Shown here: piece by piece, positions 8,585 through 18,367 of the stretch
Numbering within the stretch: the first letter of the stretch is position 1
Layout: each line of letters opens with the position of its first letter
Assembly (NCBI GenBank): GCA_025352235.1
Contig: JANXTU010000210.1
Span: forward strand, 1-54,906
Length of the DNA stretch: 54,906 nt
DNA from: Fimbriiglobus sp.
GTDB lineage: Bacteria; Planctomycetota; Planctomycetia; Gemmatales; Gemmataceae
Direction of reading: 5' to 3'
Translations under genes and position numbers: made by a program
The notes under the pieces: model-generated
Seen by the model: the letters and a program-made list of their open reading frames with translations, nothing else
What the model was told of the DNA's origin: nothing
Databases searched by the model: none

Positions 8585-8800
8585 TCAGGCTCCGATCTGG
8601 ACATATTCGACGCGGCTCGACGGTTCCGGGATCGGCAGGCCGTCTTCGGCCATGCCTTCGAGGTGCAAAACGATCGCTTCCCGGATCCGCCGTTCTACAT
8701 CCGCAAAGCTCCGACCCGTGGCAACACAGCCGGGCAAATCCGGGACGTAGGCCGCGAGGTTCGACCCGGCGTCTTCGATCACGATGGCATAGCGTTTCAT
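8585..8800 (-). CDS. hicB: HicB-family antitoxin
   Basis: A 71-residue protein starting MKRYAIVIEDAGSNLAAYVPDLPGCVATG, the hallmark of the HicB RNase-H-like domain (YVPDLPGC), followed by the helix RSFADVERRIREAIVLHLEGM. It lies 13 bp downstream of hicA on the same strand. The frame is open to 8845, but this would overlap hicA; the ATG at 8800 begins the domain directly. It should inhibit HicA. The length fits short HicB proteins lacking a C-terminal DNA-binding domain. Confidence 0.85.
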   Translation of the reverse strand: MKRYAIVIEDAGSNLAAYVPDLPGCVATGRSFADVERRIREAIVLHLEGMAEDGLPIPEPSSRVEYVQIGA

Positions 8801-8813
8801 ATCCGACTCCGTT

Positions 8814-9002
8814 TCAGAGAACCCATCCGGCTTGTTTGAATACACTCCTCAACGTCCCCGGTGGCATTGTATCAGTCATCTTTCCCGACACCGTGACTCG
8901 TCCGGGCTTCAACGGGTGCTTGAATTGGCGATGCCCGCTTGTGGATTTGACGGGCATCCATCCGTCGTCTTTCAAAAGGCGCAGCACGTCGCGGACTTTC
9001 AT
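8814..9002 (-). CDS. hicA: HicA-family toxin
   Basis: A 62-residue double-stranded-RNA-binding-fold toxin: KVRDVLRLLKDDGWMPVKSTSGHRQFKHP contains the catalytic histidine of the family in SGHRQFKHP, and the C-terminus reads MPPGTLRSVFKQAG, matching the usual PGTLR-IL-QAG. HicA members degrade mRNA. An alternative ATG at 9020 adds six residues. The gene order hicA then hicB is the common one. Confidence 0.88.
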   Translation of the reverse strand: MKVRDVLRLLKDDGWMPVKSTSGHRQFKHPLKPGRVTVSGKMTDTMPPGTLRSVFKQAGWVL

Positions 9003-9207
9003 GGGGACACTGTCGCACATTCCGGCGGCACATCAAGCCGGACATCCGCAACGGGTGTCGCAACGATTCTTGGAGGTTTCTGGAACTGGGCTGTGCCTGT
9101 GGTCTCTGTAGGGGAGGTCGAGTCTGCGTTTTCAAACGACAAGAACCCTTGCTACACCCTCCGCAACGGCCATCAGCGGCTACAATTACCGACTTCCGCG
9201 GGAGTGA

Positions 9208-10320
<1,113 letters not shown>

Positions 10321-10342
10321 AAGGAACTCGGGAGGTGGAACC

Positions 10343-10582
10343 ATGAACAATCTCGAATCGACGACAGTCGAGCCGGTGGGCAATGATGCGCAAGCGTGCG
10401 CCTCGCGGTGGGCGTACCGGACGCCGGAGCAAAAGCGAATCGACGCCGAGAAGGCATTGAGCCGGGCATGGCCCGCGCGGCCGCTGCCGGAGGGAAAAAC
10501 TTGGCAGGATGTCTTGCGCGAGGTAGGGCGTGGAGATGAAACAGACGAGCAAGTGACCGAAGACTTGCGAAAACTGTCATAA
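10343..10582 (+). CDS. Putative antitoxin partner of the PIN toxin
   Basis: A 79-residue acidic protein with no clear domain. Its C-terminal half (KTWQDVLREVGRGDETDEQVTEDLRKLS) is helical and charged, like the toxin-binding tail of many antitoxins. A strong GGAGGTGG ribosome binding site precedes the ATG. Its stop overlaps the toxin start as TAATG, giving translational coupling. The antitoxin role is inferred from position, size and charge. Confidence 0.65.
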   Translation: MNNLESTTVEPVGNDAQACASRWAYRTPEQKRIDAEKALSRAWPARPLPEGKTWQDVLREVGRGDETDEQVTEDLRKLS

Positions 10583-11016
10583 TGGCGACTCCCATTCAAA
10601 TCCTCGACACGAACATCCTCGTGCATTACGTGCGTGAGGATCACTGGTGGGCACAAATTGGGGTCGATTATCAACTGCTCCTCGTCGAACCGACCCCGCT
10701 TATTTCGATCGTGAGCGCCGGCGAGCTTCGCTCGCTGGCCCAACAATGGAATTGGGGGCGAGAAAAACGAGACAGAATGGAATTCGCCCTCGGGTTCTTC
10801 CAAATGATCCCCGTCGACTCGCCCGAGCAAATCTTGATCTACTCCGAGATCGACAATTTCTGCTTGGAACGCGGTCGAGTCATGGGCAAGAACGACCTCT
10901 GGATTGCAGCGACCGCCGCGTTGACCGACGCCCGGCTGTTGACTTCCGACGCTGATTTCGAATTACTCGATGGCGTCTATTTGAACTTGGAATGGGTCCG
11001 TGCCCCGGAAAGTTAA
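10582..11016 (+). CDS. PIN-domain toxin (VapC-like)
   Basis: A 144-residue protein with the PIN nuclease acidic residues: Asp9 in ILDTN, Glu48 in SAGELR, Asp105 in GKNDLWIAATA and Asp123/125 in LLTSDADFE. VapC toxins cut tRNA or rRNA using a magnesium ion held by these residues. It is coupled to the small upstream gene by a 1-bp overlap. It separates tgt from yajC-secDF. Confidence 0.88.
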   Translation: MATPIQILDTNILVHYVREDHWWAQIGVDYQLLLVEPTPLISIVSAGELRSLAQQWNWGREKRDRMEFALGFFQMIPVDSPEQILIYSEIDNFCLERGRVMGKNDLWIAATAALTDARLLTSDADFELLDGVYLNLEWVRAPES

Positions 11017-11103
11017 CCGTCTTGCCGCAACCCCGCGTCGCAACTAAGATGCGCGTTCCGATTTTGACGACTGTTTTTCACGCTGTTCAGCACAGGAAAT
11101 TCC

Positions 11104-11460
11104 GTGACGTTCACCGCTTTGATCGCCGAAGATCCGCCCAAAGAGCCCGGCAAAGATCAGCCGAAGCAAGAACTGCCGTTTTACATGACGATGCCGTTCA
11201 TGATCGCCATGTTCGGCCTCTTTTTCTTGGTCGTCATCCTGCCGCAGAGCCGCCGGAAGAATCGCGAAGCCAAGAAAATGATCGAGAGCCTCAAACCCGG
11301 CGCCAAGGTCGTCACGGCGTCGGGGATCGTCGGTTCGGTCGTGAAGATCAAAGACGGTGGCACCGAAGTCGTGATCCGCAGCGAAGATACGAAACTCTGC
11401 GTGCTCAAGACCGCGATCACCAGCGTGATCGCCGAGGAAACCCCGGAAGTCAAGAGCTAG
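11104..11460 (+). CDS. yajC: Preprotein translocase subunit YajC
   Basis: A 118-residue protein with one membrane segment (FYMTMPFMIAMFGLFFLVVI) followed by LPQSRRKNREAKKMIESLKPGAKVVTASGIVG, the invariant YajC pattern, and a small beta domain. It is part of the SecDF-YajC holotranslocon at the inner membrane. The start is GTG at 11104. secDF begins 53 bp downstream on the same strand, so the two form an operon. Confidence 0.93.
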   Translation: MTFTALIAEDPPKEPGKDQPKQELPFYMTMPFMIAMFGLFFLVVILPQSRRKNREAKKMIESLKPGAKVVTASGIVGSVVKIKDGGTEVVIRSEDTKLCVLKTAITSVIAEETPEVKS

Positions 11461-11513
11461 TCACCCCCCATTCGAGCCGGGGCCGTGCCCACCGGTTGTT
11501 ATCCGAGTACGCC

Positions 11514-14500
11514 ATGCGACCGAAATTCTTGACCCGCCTGATCCTCTGCCTCGTGCCGACGGTCATCGCTTCCGGCTTCGCCGGCTTCGGCTTCTGGAAG
11601 GAGTCGAACGGCCAGATCGGCTTCCGCCGGGGGATCGACCTCGCGGGCGGGACGATACTCGTCTACGAAGTCGACCGCGAGCGTATGGACGACAAATCGA
11701 CGTCGCGCGGCGAGGGCAAACGGGAACTGACGAACGACGACATCAAGCAGCTCGCCGAGAAGCTGAAGAAGCGGATTGACCCGACCGACTTGAAGAACGT
11801 CGTCGTCCGGCCCATCGGCAACAGCCGGGTCGAAATCATCTTGCCGTTCGCCGGAAGCACTGGCGGGAATAAAGAAGCGGCGAACGAAGAGTTCGTCCAA
11901 GACGTCCGCAACCAAGTGAAGCAGACGGGCGTCCTCGAATTCCGCATTTTGGCGAACCTCGACGACGACCGCGAAGGGATCCTCGAAGCCCAGCGTTTGC
12001 TCGACAACCCGGCCCCGGCCGACGCCACTGTGATCGCCGACCGGGCCAAGGCGGGCAAAGTCCCCCCGGCCCCGGCGAACACGTACAAGGTGAAGGCCAG
12101 CGGCGACGAAATCGACGTCCGTTACGAATGGGTCGAACTCGGCAAAGAAGAGCGCGAAGGCCGCGGACTCAGCAGCGCTTACGCCAAAGAACCGCCGCCC
12201 AAGAAATTCGGCAAAGGCGTCAGCTGGGAATATCCGGAACTCGAAGCCAAACGCAATCGCACCGTCATCCAGCGATCCGGGAGCAAGTCCGGCCAATCGG
12301 CGTCGTACCTCTACTTCAGCCGGCCGTTCGCCAAACAGGGTCGCACCAAAGATGAAGAAGGCAAGGACGTCGAGTACTTCCTCCTGACCCGCGTCTCGAC
12401 GGCCGACAACGTCCGCGTCGTCGGCGACGTCCGCATCTCGGCGACCAACCGCGAAGATCAAGACAACAACCCCGCCGTCGGGTTCAACTTCGAAACGCCC
12501 GCCGGCGTCAAGATGTTCAGCGACATGACCGAGCGCAACAAACCGACCGACGCCATGGTCCGCAGCCTCGCCGTGATCATGGACGACAAGATCGTCTCGG
12601 CCCCGACCCTCAATGCCATCCTCCGCGGCTCGGGGATCATCAGCGGCGGTAGCTTCACTCAGAAGGCCGTCAACCAACTCGTCAACATTTTGCGGTCGGG
12701 GAACCTGAACGCGGAACTCAAACCCGACCCCGTCAGCGAGAACACCGTCGGGGCGACCCTCGGCGAATCGACCATCCGCAAGGGGTTGATCTCGGTCTTC
12801 GCTGCCTTCGGGGCCGTACTCTTGTTCATGGTCTACTACTACCGCTTCGCCGGCTTGGTCGCCTGCGTCGCCCTATTCGCCAACTTGCTGCTCACCATCG
12901 GATTCATGGTCGCCGTGAACGCCGCTTTTACCCTCCCCGGCCTCGCGGGCCTCGTGCTGATGCTCGGCATGGCCGTCGACGCCAACGTGCTCATCTACGA
13001 GCGCATCCGCGAAGAACGGGAGAAAGGCGCCACGCTGCTGGGTGCGATCCGCAACGGCTACGACCGCGCCCTACCGACGATCATCGACACCCACCTGACT
13101 AGCATCTTCACCGCCATCGTCATGTACTCGTTCGGCAACGATAGCCTCAAAGGGTTCAGCGTCAGCCTCACCGTCGGCCTCATCATCAGCCTGTTCACCT
13201 CGCTGTTCATGACCCGTCTGATGTTCGATTACAGCATGCACCGCAAGTGGGTCACGAAGCTCTCGATGAAGCGTCTCTTCGCCCGGCCGACGTTCGACTT
13301 CATGAAGATCCGCAACAAGATGTTCGCCCTCACGGCGACCCTCACGATCCTCGGCCTAGGCCTGTTCCTCTACCGCGGCGAGAAAGTCTTGAACGTCGAC
13401 TTCACCCAGGGCACCGCGTACGGCGGCCGGTTGAAGGAAGGCGAAGAGCGCTCGCTCAGCGGCGGCGACGGCAAGAAAGGAATGGTCGAACTGCTCGGCG
13501 AAGCCCGCCAGAAGCTGCGGCTCAACGTCAAAGAAGTCGTCCCGATGACCTTCGCCGGCATCGACGAAACCACCGGGGAATCGAAGAAGGCTGAGAACAT
13601 CTTCAAAATTGTCTACATCGAACCGGACGGTCGACTCTCCGAAGAGAAGGTGACGCTGGCGTCCCGCGCCGAAGGGGCCGACGATGCTGCGCGGCTGGAG
13701 AACTTGAAGGCCCGCGCGAGCCGGTTGCCCGATGCCTCGGTCGAGCAGGTCTTCTTGAAGGGGGATAGCTTCGGCGGGAACAAGGCCCGCAGCTTCACCG
13801 TCCGGACCACGGAAAAAGAGCCGGAACTTGTGCAGATCATGCTCGACCGCCTGCTGCGGGACGATGCGGATCAGCCGTTGATGGCCAGCACGAAGATCAC
13901 CGACAACTTCAACATTTCCAACGCCCCGATCAAGGACGACCGAGGGGTCGATAAGGTCGGCTTCAGCGCGACGCTGACCTTCGACCAGCCAACGTCGCCC
14001 GGGTACTTCAAACGGTTCGTCGAGCGCGAACTCAAACTGAACGATCGTCTCCCTTCGGCCGGCTCGGCGACAGCGCTAACCCTGACCGGGATCAAGTCCG
14101 ACGACAAGACCCTCGCCGGCGAAGAGGAGCGCACCGGCCGGTTCGCCAAGATCTTGATCGACTTCTCGGAGAACATCGAATTCCGCGCCGCCCTCGACGC
14201 GAAGGCCAAGCCGGACGCGAAGAAGAAGGATGAAGAAGCCCTGAGCAAGATCCTCGGCGAAGCGAAGAAATCGTTCGAGTCCCGCCCGTTGCCGGAGCGG
14301 CTCGAAGTCTTCGACCCCGCGCTCGCGGCCAGCACCCGCAACGACGCCCTGTTAGCGGTCCTCGCCAGTTGGCTCGCGGTGCTCGCGTTCCTCTGGTTCC
14401 GCTTCGGCAGTTGGCAGTTCGGCCTCGCCACCGTCATCTGCCTTATTCACGACCTCTGCTTCACCCTCGGCTGCATCGCCGTGTGCCACTACGTCCACGA

Positions 14501-14939
14501 CACGGCCATCGGGCATTTCCTCGGCATCCAAGACTTCAAGATCGACCTCGCAGCCGTGGCGGCGCTACTGACACTCGTCGGTTACTCGGTGAACGACACC
14601 ATCGTGGTCTTCGACCGCATCCGCGAAGTCCGCGGCAAGTCGCCGGTGCTGACCCCGCAGATGATCAATGACAGCGTGAACCAAACCCTCAGCCGAACGA
14701 TCCTCGCCAGCTTGACGGTGTTCCTTGTGGTCGGCGTGCTTTACATCGCGGGCGGCGAAGGAGTCCACCTCTTCTCGTTCGTCATGGTCGTCGGCGTGAT
14801 CGTCGGGACGTATTCGTCGATCTACATCGCCAGCCCGCTGCTGCTGATCTTCGGCGAAGGCAACAGCCCCGCCCAACTCGCCGCCGCGGCGGTCCCCATC
14901 AGCACCTCGGCGACGGCCCCGTCCGCCGTGACGGACTGA
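11514..14939 (+). CDS. secDF: SecD-SecF fusion, preprotein translocase
   Basis: A 1141-residue single-chain SecDF. The SecD half (about residues 1-580) has the D1 signature RGIDLAGGTILVYEV, a long periplasmic region and a C-terminal five-helix membrane block with MLGMAVDANVLIYERIREE. The SecF half starts with a membrane segment and a degenerate VDFTQGTAY in place of the usual GIDFTGG, an extended periplasmic part of about 300 residues, then a second membrane block with TLVGYSVNDTIVVFDRIREVRG. The complex uses the proton motive force to pull exported proteins. The frame is open upstream to 10992, but that part overlaps other genes; ATG 11514 fits the first membrane segment. Confidence 0.93.
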   Translation: MRPKFLTRLILCLVPTVIASGFAGFGFWKESNGQIGFRRGIDLAGGTILVYEVDRERMDDKSTSRGEGKRELTNDDIKQLAEKLKKRIDPTDLKNVVVRPIGNSRVEIILPFAGSTGGNKEAANEEFVQDVRNQVKQTGVLEFRILANLDDDREGILEAQRLLDNPAPADATVIADRAKAGKVPPAPANTYKVKASGDEIDVRYEWVELGKEEREGRGLSSAYAKEPPPKKFGKGVSWEYPELEAKRNRTVIQRSGSKSGQSASYLYFSRPFAKQGRTKDEEGKDVEYFLLTRVSTADNVRVVGDVRISATNREDQDNNPAVGFNFETPAGVKMFSDMTERNKPTDAMVRSLAVIMDDKIVSAPTLNAILRGSGIISGGSFTQKAVNQLVNILRSGNLNAELKPDPVSENTVGATLGESTIRKGLISVFAAFGAVLLFMVYYYRFAGLVACVALFANLLLTIGFMVAVNAAFTLPGLAGLVLMLGMAVDANVLIYERIREEREKGATLLGAIRNGYDRALPTIIDTHLTSIFTAIVMYSFGNDSLKGFSVSLTVGLIISLFTSLFMTRLMFDYSMHRKWVTKLSMKRLFARPTFDFMKIRNKMFALTATLTILGLGLFLYRGEKVLNVDFTQGTAYGGRLKEGEERSLSGGDGKKGMVELLGEARQKLRLNVKEVVPMTFAGIDETTGESKKAENIFKIVYIEPDGRLSEEKVTLASRAEGADDAARLENLKARASRLPDASVEQVFLKGDSFGGNKARSFTVRTTEKEPELVQIMLDRLLRDDADQPLMASTKITDNFNISNAPIKDDRGVDKVGFSATLTFDQPTSPGYFKRFVERELKLNDRLPSAGSATALTLTGIKSDDKTLAGEEERTGRFAKILIDFSENIEFRAALDAKAKPDAKKKDEEALSKILGEAKKSFESRPLPERLEVFDPALAASTRNDALLAVLASWLAVLAFLWFRFGSWQFGLATVICLIHDLCFTLGCIAVCHYVHDTAIGHFLGIQDFKIDLAAVAALLTLVGYSVNDTIVVFDRIREVRGKSPVLTPQMINDSVNQTLSRTILASLTVFLVVGVLYIAGGEGVHLFSFVMVVGVIVGTYSSIYIASPLLLIFGEGNSPAQLAAAAVPISTSATAPSAVTD

Positions 14940-14951
14940 TCGGTTCAATGA

Positions 14952-14998
14952 CCATCCCATGTGCCGGCAAGTTTTTAACTTGCCGGCACATGGGATGG
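14952..14998. terminator. Perfect 22-bp-arm hairpin after secDF
   Basis: Arms 14952-14973 and 14977-14998 are perfect reverse complements around TTT, with a GTTTTTAAC centre. It lies 12 bp after the secDF stop and 12 bp before the stop of the convergent gene, so it may terminate transcription from both sides, though a flanking T-run is missing. Its centre matches that of the repeats at 2442-2467. Confidence 0.7.
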
Positions 14999-15010
14999 AA
15001 GTCCCCCCGA

Positions 15011-15556
15011 TCAATACTTCCCCTTCGTCCGCTTCGCATCCTTCTTCCGGCGGGCGTTATCGGCCGCGTTTCGTTGGAGCGTGCTCAGAGCTCGCTGAAT
15101 CTCAGCGGTAATCCCCCGGCATTCTTGATACACCGCATTGCCCGAAGCGAAGAGCACTTGGCGATCTTTCTGCAGGTGTTCCAGTTGCTCGCGGACCTTG
15201 TCGATCTCGGGCAGCAAAACCCGCGGTTCGATGTGATTCTTGACGATCTCTTCGAGCCGCTTGCGTTCGGGTAAAGTAGAGGCCCAAGTGGCCTTGTGGA
15301 TGAACTCCCGCACTTTCGGCAGCGCGTAATGAACTCGGCTTTTCGCCTTGGTCCACTGCGACACATCCGCTTGCAAGGCATTGAGTTTCTCTTCGACCGC
15401 CAAGGTCGAGCGGAACGCGTTTTCCATTTCGTTCCGCAGGCCGTCCATGCTGAGGCGAGACGACTCGATGCTCGATTCGATGCTCAGAATGGCCTTCCAG
15501 AGCATGTCGAGAGACTGCCACTGTTCCAACAGAATTTCTTGTTCAGAGATTTCCAC
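15011..15556 (-). CDS. Coiled-coil protein of unknown function
   Basis: A 181-residue protein, almost entirely helical, with long heptad-like stretches around residues 10-70 and 105-160, and a very basic C-terminus (RRKKDAKRTKGKY). There is no signal peptide and no enzyme motif. The start is GTG at 15556: AGGAGG lies exactly 6 bp upstream, a better choice than the open frame reaching 15625. It is convergent to secDF. I do not recognise the family. Confidence 0.65.
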   Translation of the reverse strand: MEISEQEILLEQWQSLDMLWKAILSIESSIESSRLSMDGLRNEMENAFRSTLAVEEKLNALQADVSQWTKAKSRVHYALPKVREFIHKATWASTLPERKRLEEIVKNHIEPRVLLPEIDKVREQLEHLQKDRQVLFASGNAVYQECRGITAEIQRALSTLQRNAADNARRKKDAKRTKGKY

Positions 15557-15730
15557 TCTGCACCTCCTGGATCTGTGAACCAACTGTGTACCCCTATTCC
15601 ATGTGAAAACTATTCGGACCCACATGCTGGAACAAGGCGTTTTTCACGATCGCTTCAAGCTGGGCAAACCTTGCGGCCGATAACGGTTGTGCGGCTTTGA
15701 CCGCGCTCGTTTCGCCCCGGGTGCCCGCCC

Positions 15731-18367
15731 ATGCGCCGTTCGGTTTCAGTTTTCGGTCTCGGCCTGGCCCTCTTGGCTTTCGGCGCGGGTTGCAAGCGGG
15801 AGAAATACCGCCAGCGCACCGACCGCGACGTCTCCGGCATCTTGGCGCAGAAGAACGTCGTGCCGTCGGCGCCGATCCAAAATTGGAACGTCTACCCGGA
15901 CGGTCGCGCCCGCTTCGCCGATTCGACTTCGCCCGACCGGCCGCCGATGCCGCCGGACGACGAACTCGCCAAAATCTTGTCGCCGAACCCGCAGCGCCCC
16001 GGCCGAGCCGGGATCTTCCGCGTCGAGGGGGACGGCTACATGGCCGACATCGTGTCGTGGGACGCGCAGAACCGGGCCGAAGAAAAACCGGAGCCCGCCC
16101 CGGCGATGGACGTCGGCACTGACCCGACCGCCGCGGCGCTGAAGTCTGCCCAGCCCGCGTACAAATTGAAGCTCGACCAAGCCGTCGAATTGGCGATTTA
16201 CAACAGCCGGGAATTCCAAGACCGGCGTGAGGACTTGTACCTCGCGGCGCTGCCGGTGTCGCTGGAACGCTTCCAATTCTCGGCCCAAGCGTTCGCGTCC
16301 GAGCAGATCATCCGCGAGTTCGCGGGGAGCGACCTCGCGAATGCGGGCAACCGCTGGAACATCAATTCGGAGGCCGGGTTCACCCGCAAGTTCGCCACGG
16401 GGGCCGCGCTGCTTGTCCGGCTCGCGAACCAAGTCGTTTTCGACCTCGGCAATGGCCGACCGACGATCAGCACTTCGACCCTCGGCCTCAGCTTGGCCCA
16501 ACCGCTGCTCCGCGGCGGCGGCCTCGCCGTCACGCTCGAAGCGCTGACCCAAGCCGAGCGGACGATGCTCTACGCGGTCCGATCGTACGCGCGCTTCCGC
16601 TCGAACTTTTACGTTGCGCTCGCCGGCAACGGCAACTACACGAACAACCCGTACGGCTTGCAGGGGCTGTCGCAGAACCTCGGTCGCGGCATCGGGGCCA
16701 ACCTGACATCCAACCCGGCGGGTTACCTGACGACGCTGTTGCGGGCCGCAGTCTTGGCGAACGAAACGAAAAATATCGCGAGCGTCGAGCAGTTTCTGAA
16801 ATTGTTCCAGAACCTGCGGGAGGGCGGCGGCGTGCCCGAACTCCAAGTGAACCGGGTCGAACAGCGGCTGCTGCAAAGCCGGGCCCTCGTGCTGAACCGG
16901 ACGCAACTTTACGTCGACGGCCTCGACAATTTCAAGCTGCAACTCGGCGTCCCCGCGACGCTGCCGATCGAACTCGACGACGCCCCACTGAAACCGATCC
17001 GCATGCAACTCAAGCGGTTCGAAGAGGTCTACGATCAGCTGAGGGAACTCGAAATCGCGGCGGGGCAATTCGAAGCGAAAGAGCCGGTCGCCGACTTGCG
17101 GGCCCGCTGGACCAAGTACCTGACCGAATCCAAACTGGCGAAGGGAACGCGACTGGCACAGGACTATCCGAAGTTTGCGGCGGCCTTGAAAGCGGCGAAA
17201 GCCGAGGATTTGGCGAAGCGTTCGACCGACATTTTGGAACTACGCCGAAAAATCCTCGACGCCAAAGCCGACCGGCAATCGAAGCGGCTACCCGAACCGG
17301 ACGCCGAACTCCGGAAACTGAACGACCTCGACGTCGAATTCGACCGCATCAATTTCGAGCTGACCCTGCGCCGGTACGAATCGCAACCGTGGTTGAAGGC
17401 CGCGCCCGACAAGCGCGCCGGCGAGCAAGCCGTGGCCTTCCGCACTGCCGTCGAAGCCGGGCTGCTCGTGGCGATCCAAGCCCGCAACCAGCGATTGGAT
17501 TCGATCCGCGCCGAATGGCCGCAGGTGCCGCAACTGTTGGTCGACGACGCCGACTTATTGCAGCTCTCCTTAGACGACGCCTACGTCAAGATCGCTCAGG
17601 TGGCACTCAACAACCGACTCGACCTGATGAACGCCCGCGCTCAAGTCGTCGACGCGTGGCGGCAAATCGCGGTACGGGCCAACGCCTTGCAAGGCGTCTT
17701 CGACGTGCGTTACGACCTCACGGCGAATTCGCCGCGGGACGGGAGCGACGGGTTGAATCTCGCGGGTAGCCGGATGCTGCACCAAGTGAGTTTGCGGATC
17801 GAGCCGCCGTTCGTCCGTCGGGCCGAACGGAACCTCTACCGGGCCGCGCTGATCGCGTATCAGCGGCAGCGGCGGAACTTGCAAGCGTTTGAAGATAACA
17901 TTGTGACGGATGCGCGGATCGACCTCCGGGCTTTGCGACAACTTTATCAAACCTTCGCGGTGCAACAGCGCGCCGTAGAGTTAGCCTATTCCCAAGTCGA
18001 TAACGCCCGCAGTACGTTTCTCGCCCCGCCCGACCCGAAAACGCAAGACACTGCCGGTAACGTCGCCGCCCTCACGCAGCAATTGCTCGAAGCCCAAGCC
18101 GCGCTCGTCCAAGCGCAAAATGATCTATACACCACGTGGGTGAACTTTTTAACGGCTAGAATGGAATTGTACCTCGACCTCGAATTGCTCCCGTTGGACT
18201 CCCGAGGACTTTGGCCCGATGACGCCGCTACCTCCCCCGGCCCCGCCGTCCGAATCGGAAATCCTGGCCCTGATCCCGGAACCGAACGGCTCCCCGCCCC
18301 CGTCCCCCTCGGCCGTGGCGACACGTTCGAACCCATCGTCCTCCCCGCGCCGAGCCCTATCCGATAA
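15731..18367 (+). CDS. TolC-family outer-membrane lipoprotein of an efflux operon
   Basis: An 878-residue protein with a lipobox ending FGAGC (Cys21). An N-terminal linker of about 130 residues precedes helical OEP-type repeats (KLKLDQAVELAIYNSREFQDRREDLY at about 146-171; later NNRLDLMNARAQVVDAWRQI, the repeat signature). It includes a long charged insert around residues 430-580. It should form the outer-membrane duct for the HlyD adaptor and MacB-like transporter encoded just downstream. Its last 149 bp also encode the N-terminus of the adaptor in another frame. Confidence 0.85.
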   Translation: MRRSVSVFGLGLALLAFGAGCKREKYRQRTDRDVSGILAQKNVVPSAPIQNWNVYPDGRARFADSTSPDRPPMPPDDELAKILSPNPQRPGRAGIFRVEGDGYMADIVSWDAQNRAEEKPEPAPAMDVGTDPTAAALKSAQPAYKLKLDQAVELAIYNSREFQDRREDLYLAALPVSLERFQFSAQAFASEQIIREFAGSDLANAGNRWNINSEAGFTRKFATGAALLVRLANQVVFDLGNGRPTISTSTLGLSLAQPLLRGGGLAVTLEALTQAERTMLYAVRSYARFRSNFYVALAGNGNYTNNPYGLQGLSQNLGRGIGANLTSNPAGYLTTLLRAAVLANETKNIASVEQFLKLFQNLREGGGVPELQVNRVEQRLLQSRALVLNRTQLYVDGLDNFKLQLGVPATLPIELDDAPLKPIRMQLKRFEEVYDQLRELEIAAGQFEAKEPVADLRARWTKYLTESKLAKGTRLAQDYPKFAAALKAAKAEDLAKRSTDILELRRKILDAKADRQSKRLPEPDAELRKLNDLDVEFDRINFELTLRRYESQPWLKAAPDKRAGEQAVAFRTAVEAGLLVAIQARNQRLDSIRAEWPQVPQLLVDDADLLQLSLDDAYVKIAQVALNNRLDLMNARAQVVDAWRQIAVRANALQGVFDVRYDLTANSPRDGSDGLNLAGSRMLHQVSLRIEPPFVRRAERNLYRAALIAYQRQRRNLQAFEDNIVTDARIDLRALRQLYQTFAVQQRAVELAYSQVDNARSTFLAPPDPKTQDTAGNVAALTQQLLEAQAALVQAQNDLYTTWVNFLTARMELYLDLELLPLDSRGLWPDDAATSPGPAVRIGNPGPDPGTERLPAPVPLGRGDTFEPIVLPAPSPIR

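Noticed and set aside
10992-11513. Upstream extension of the secDF frame
   Set aside because: It overlaps yajC in another frame and has Arg/His-rich composition; the SecD membrane start is at 11514.
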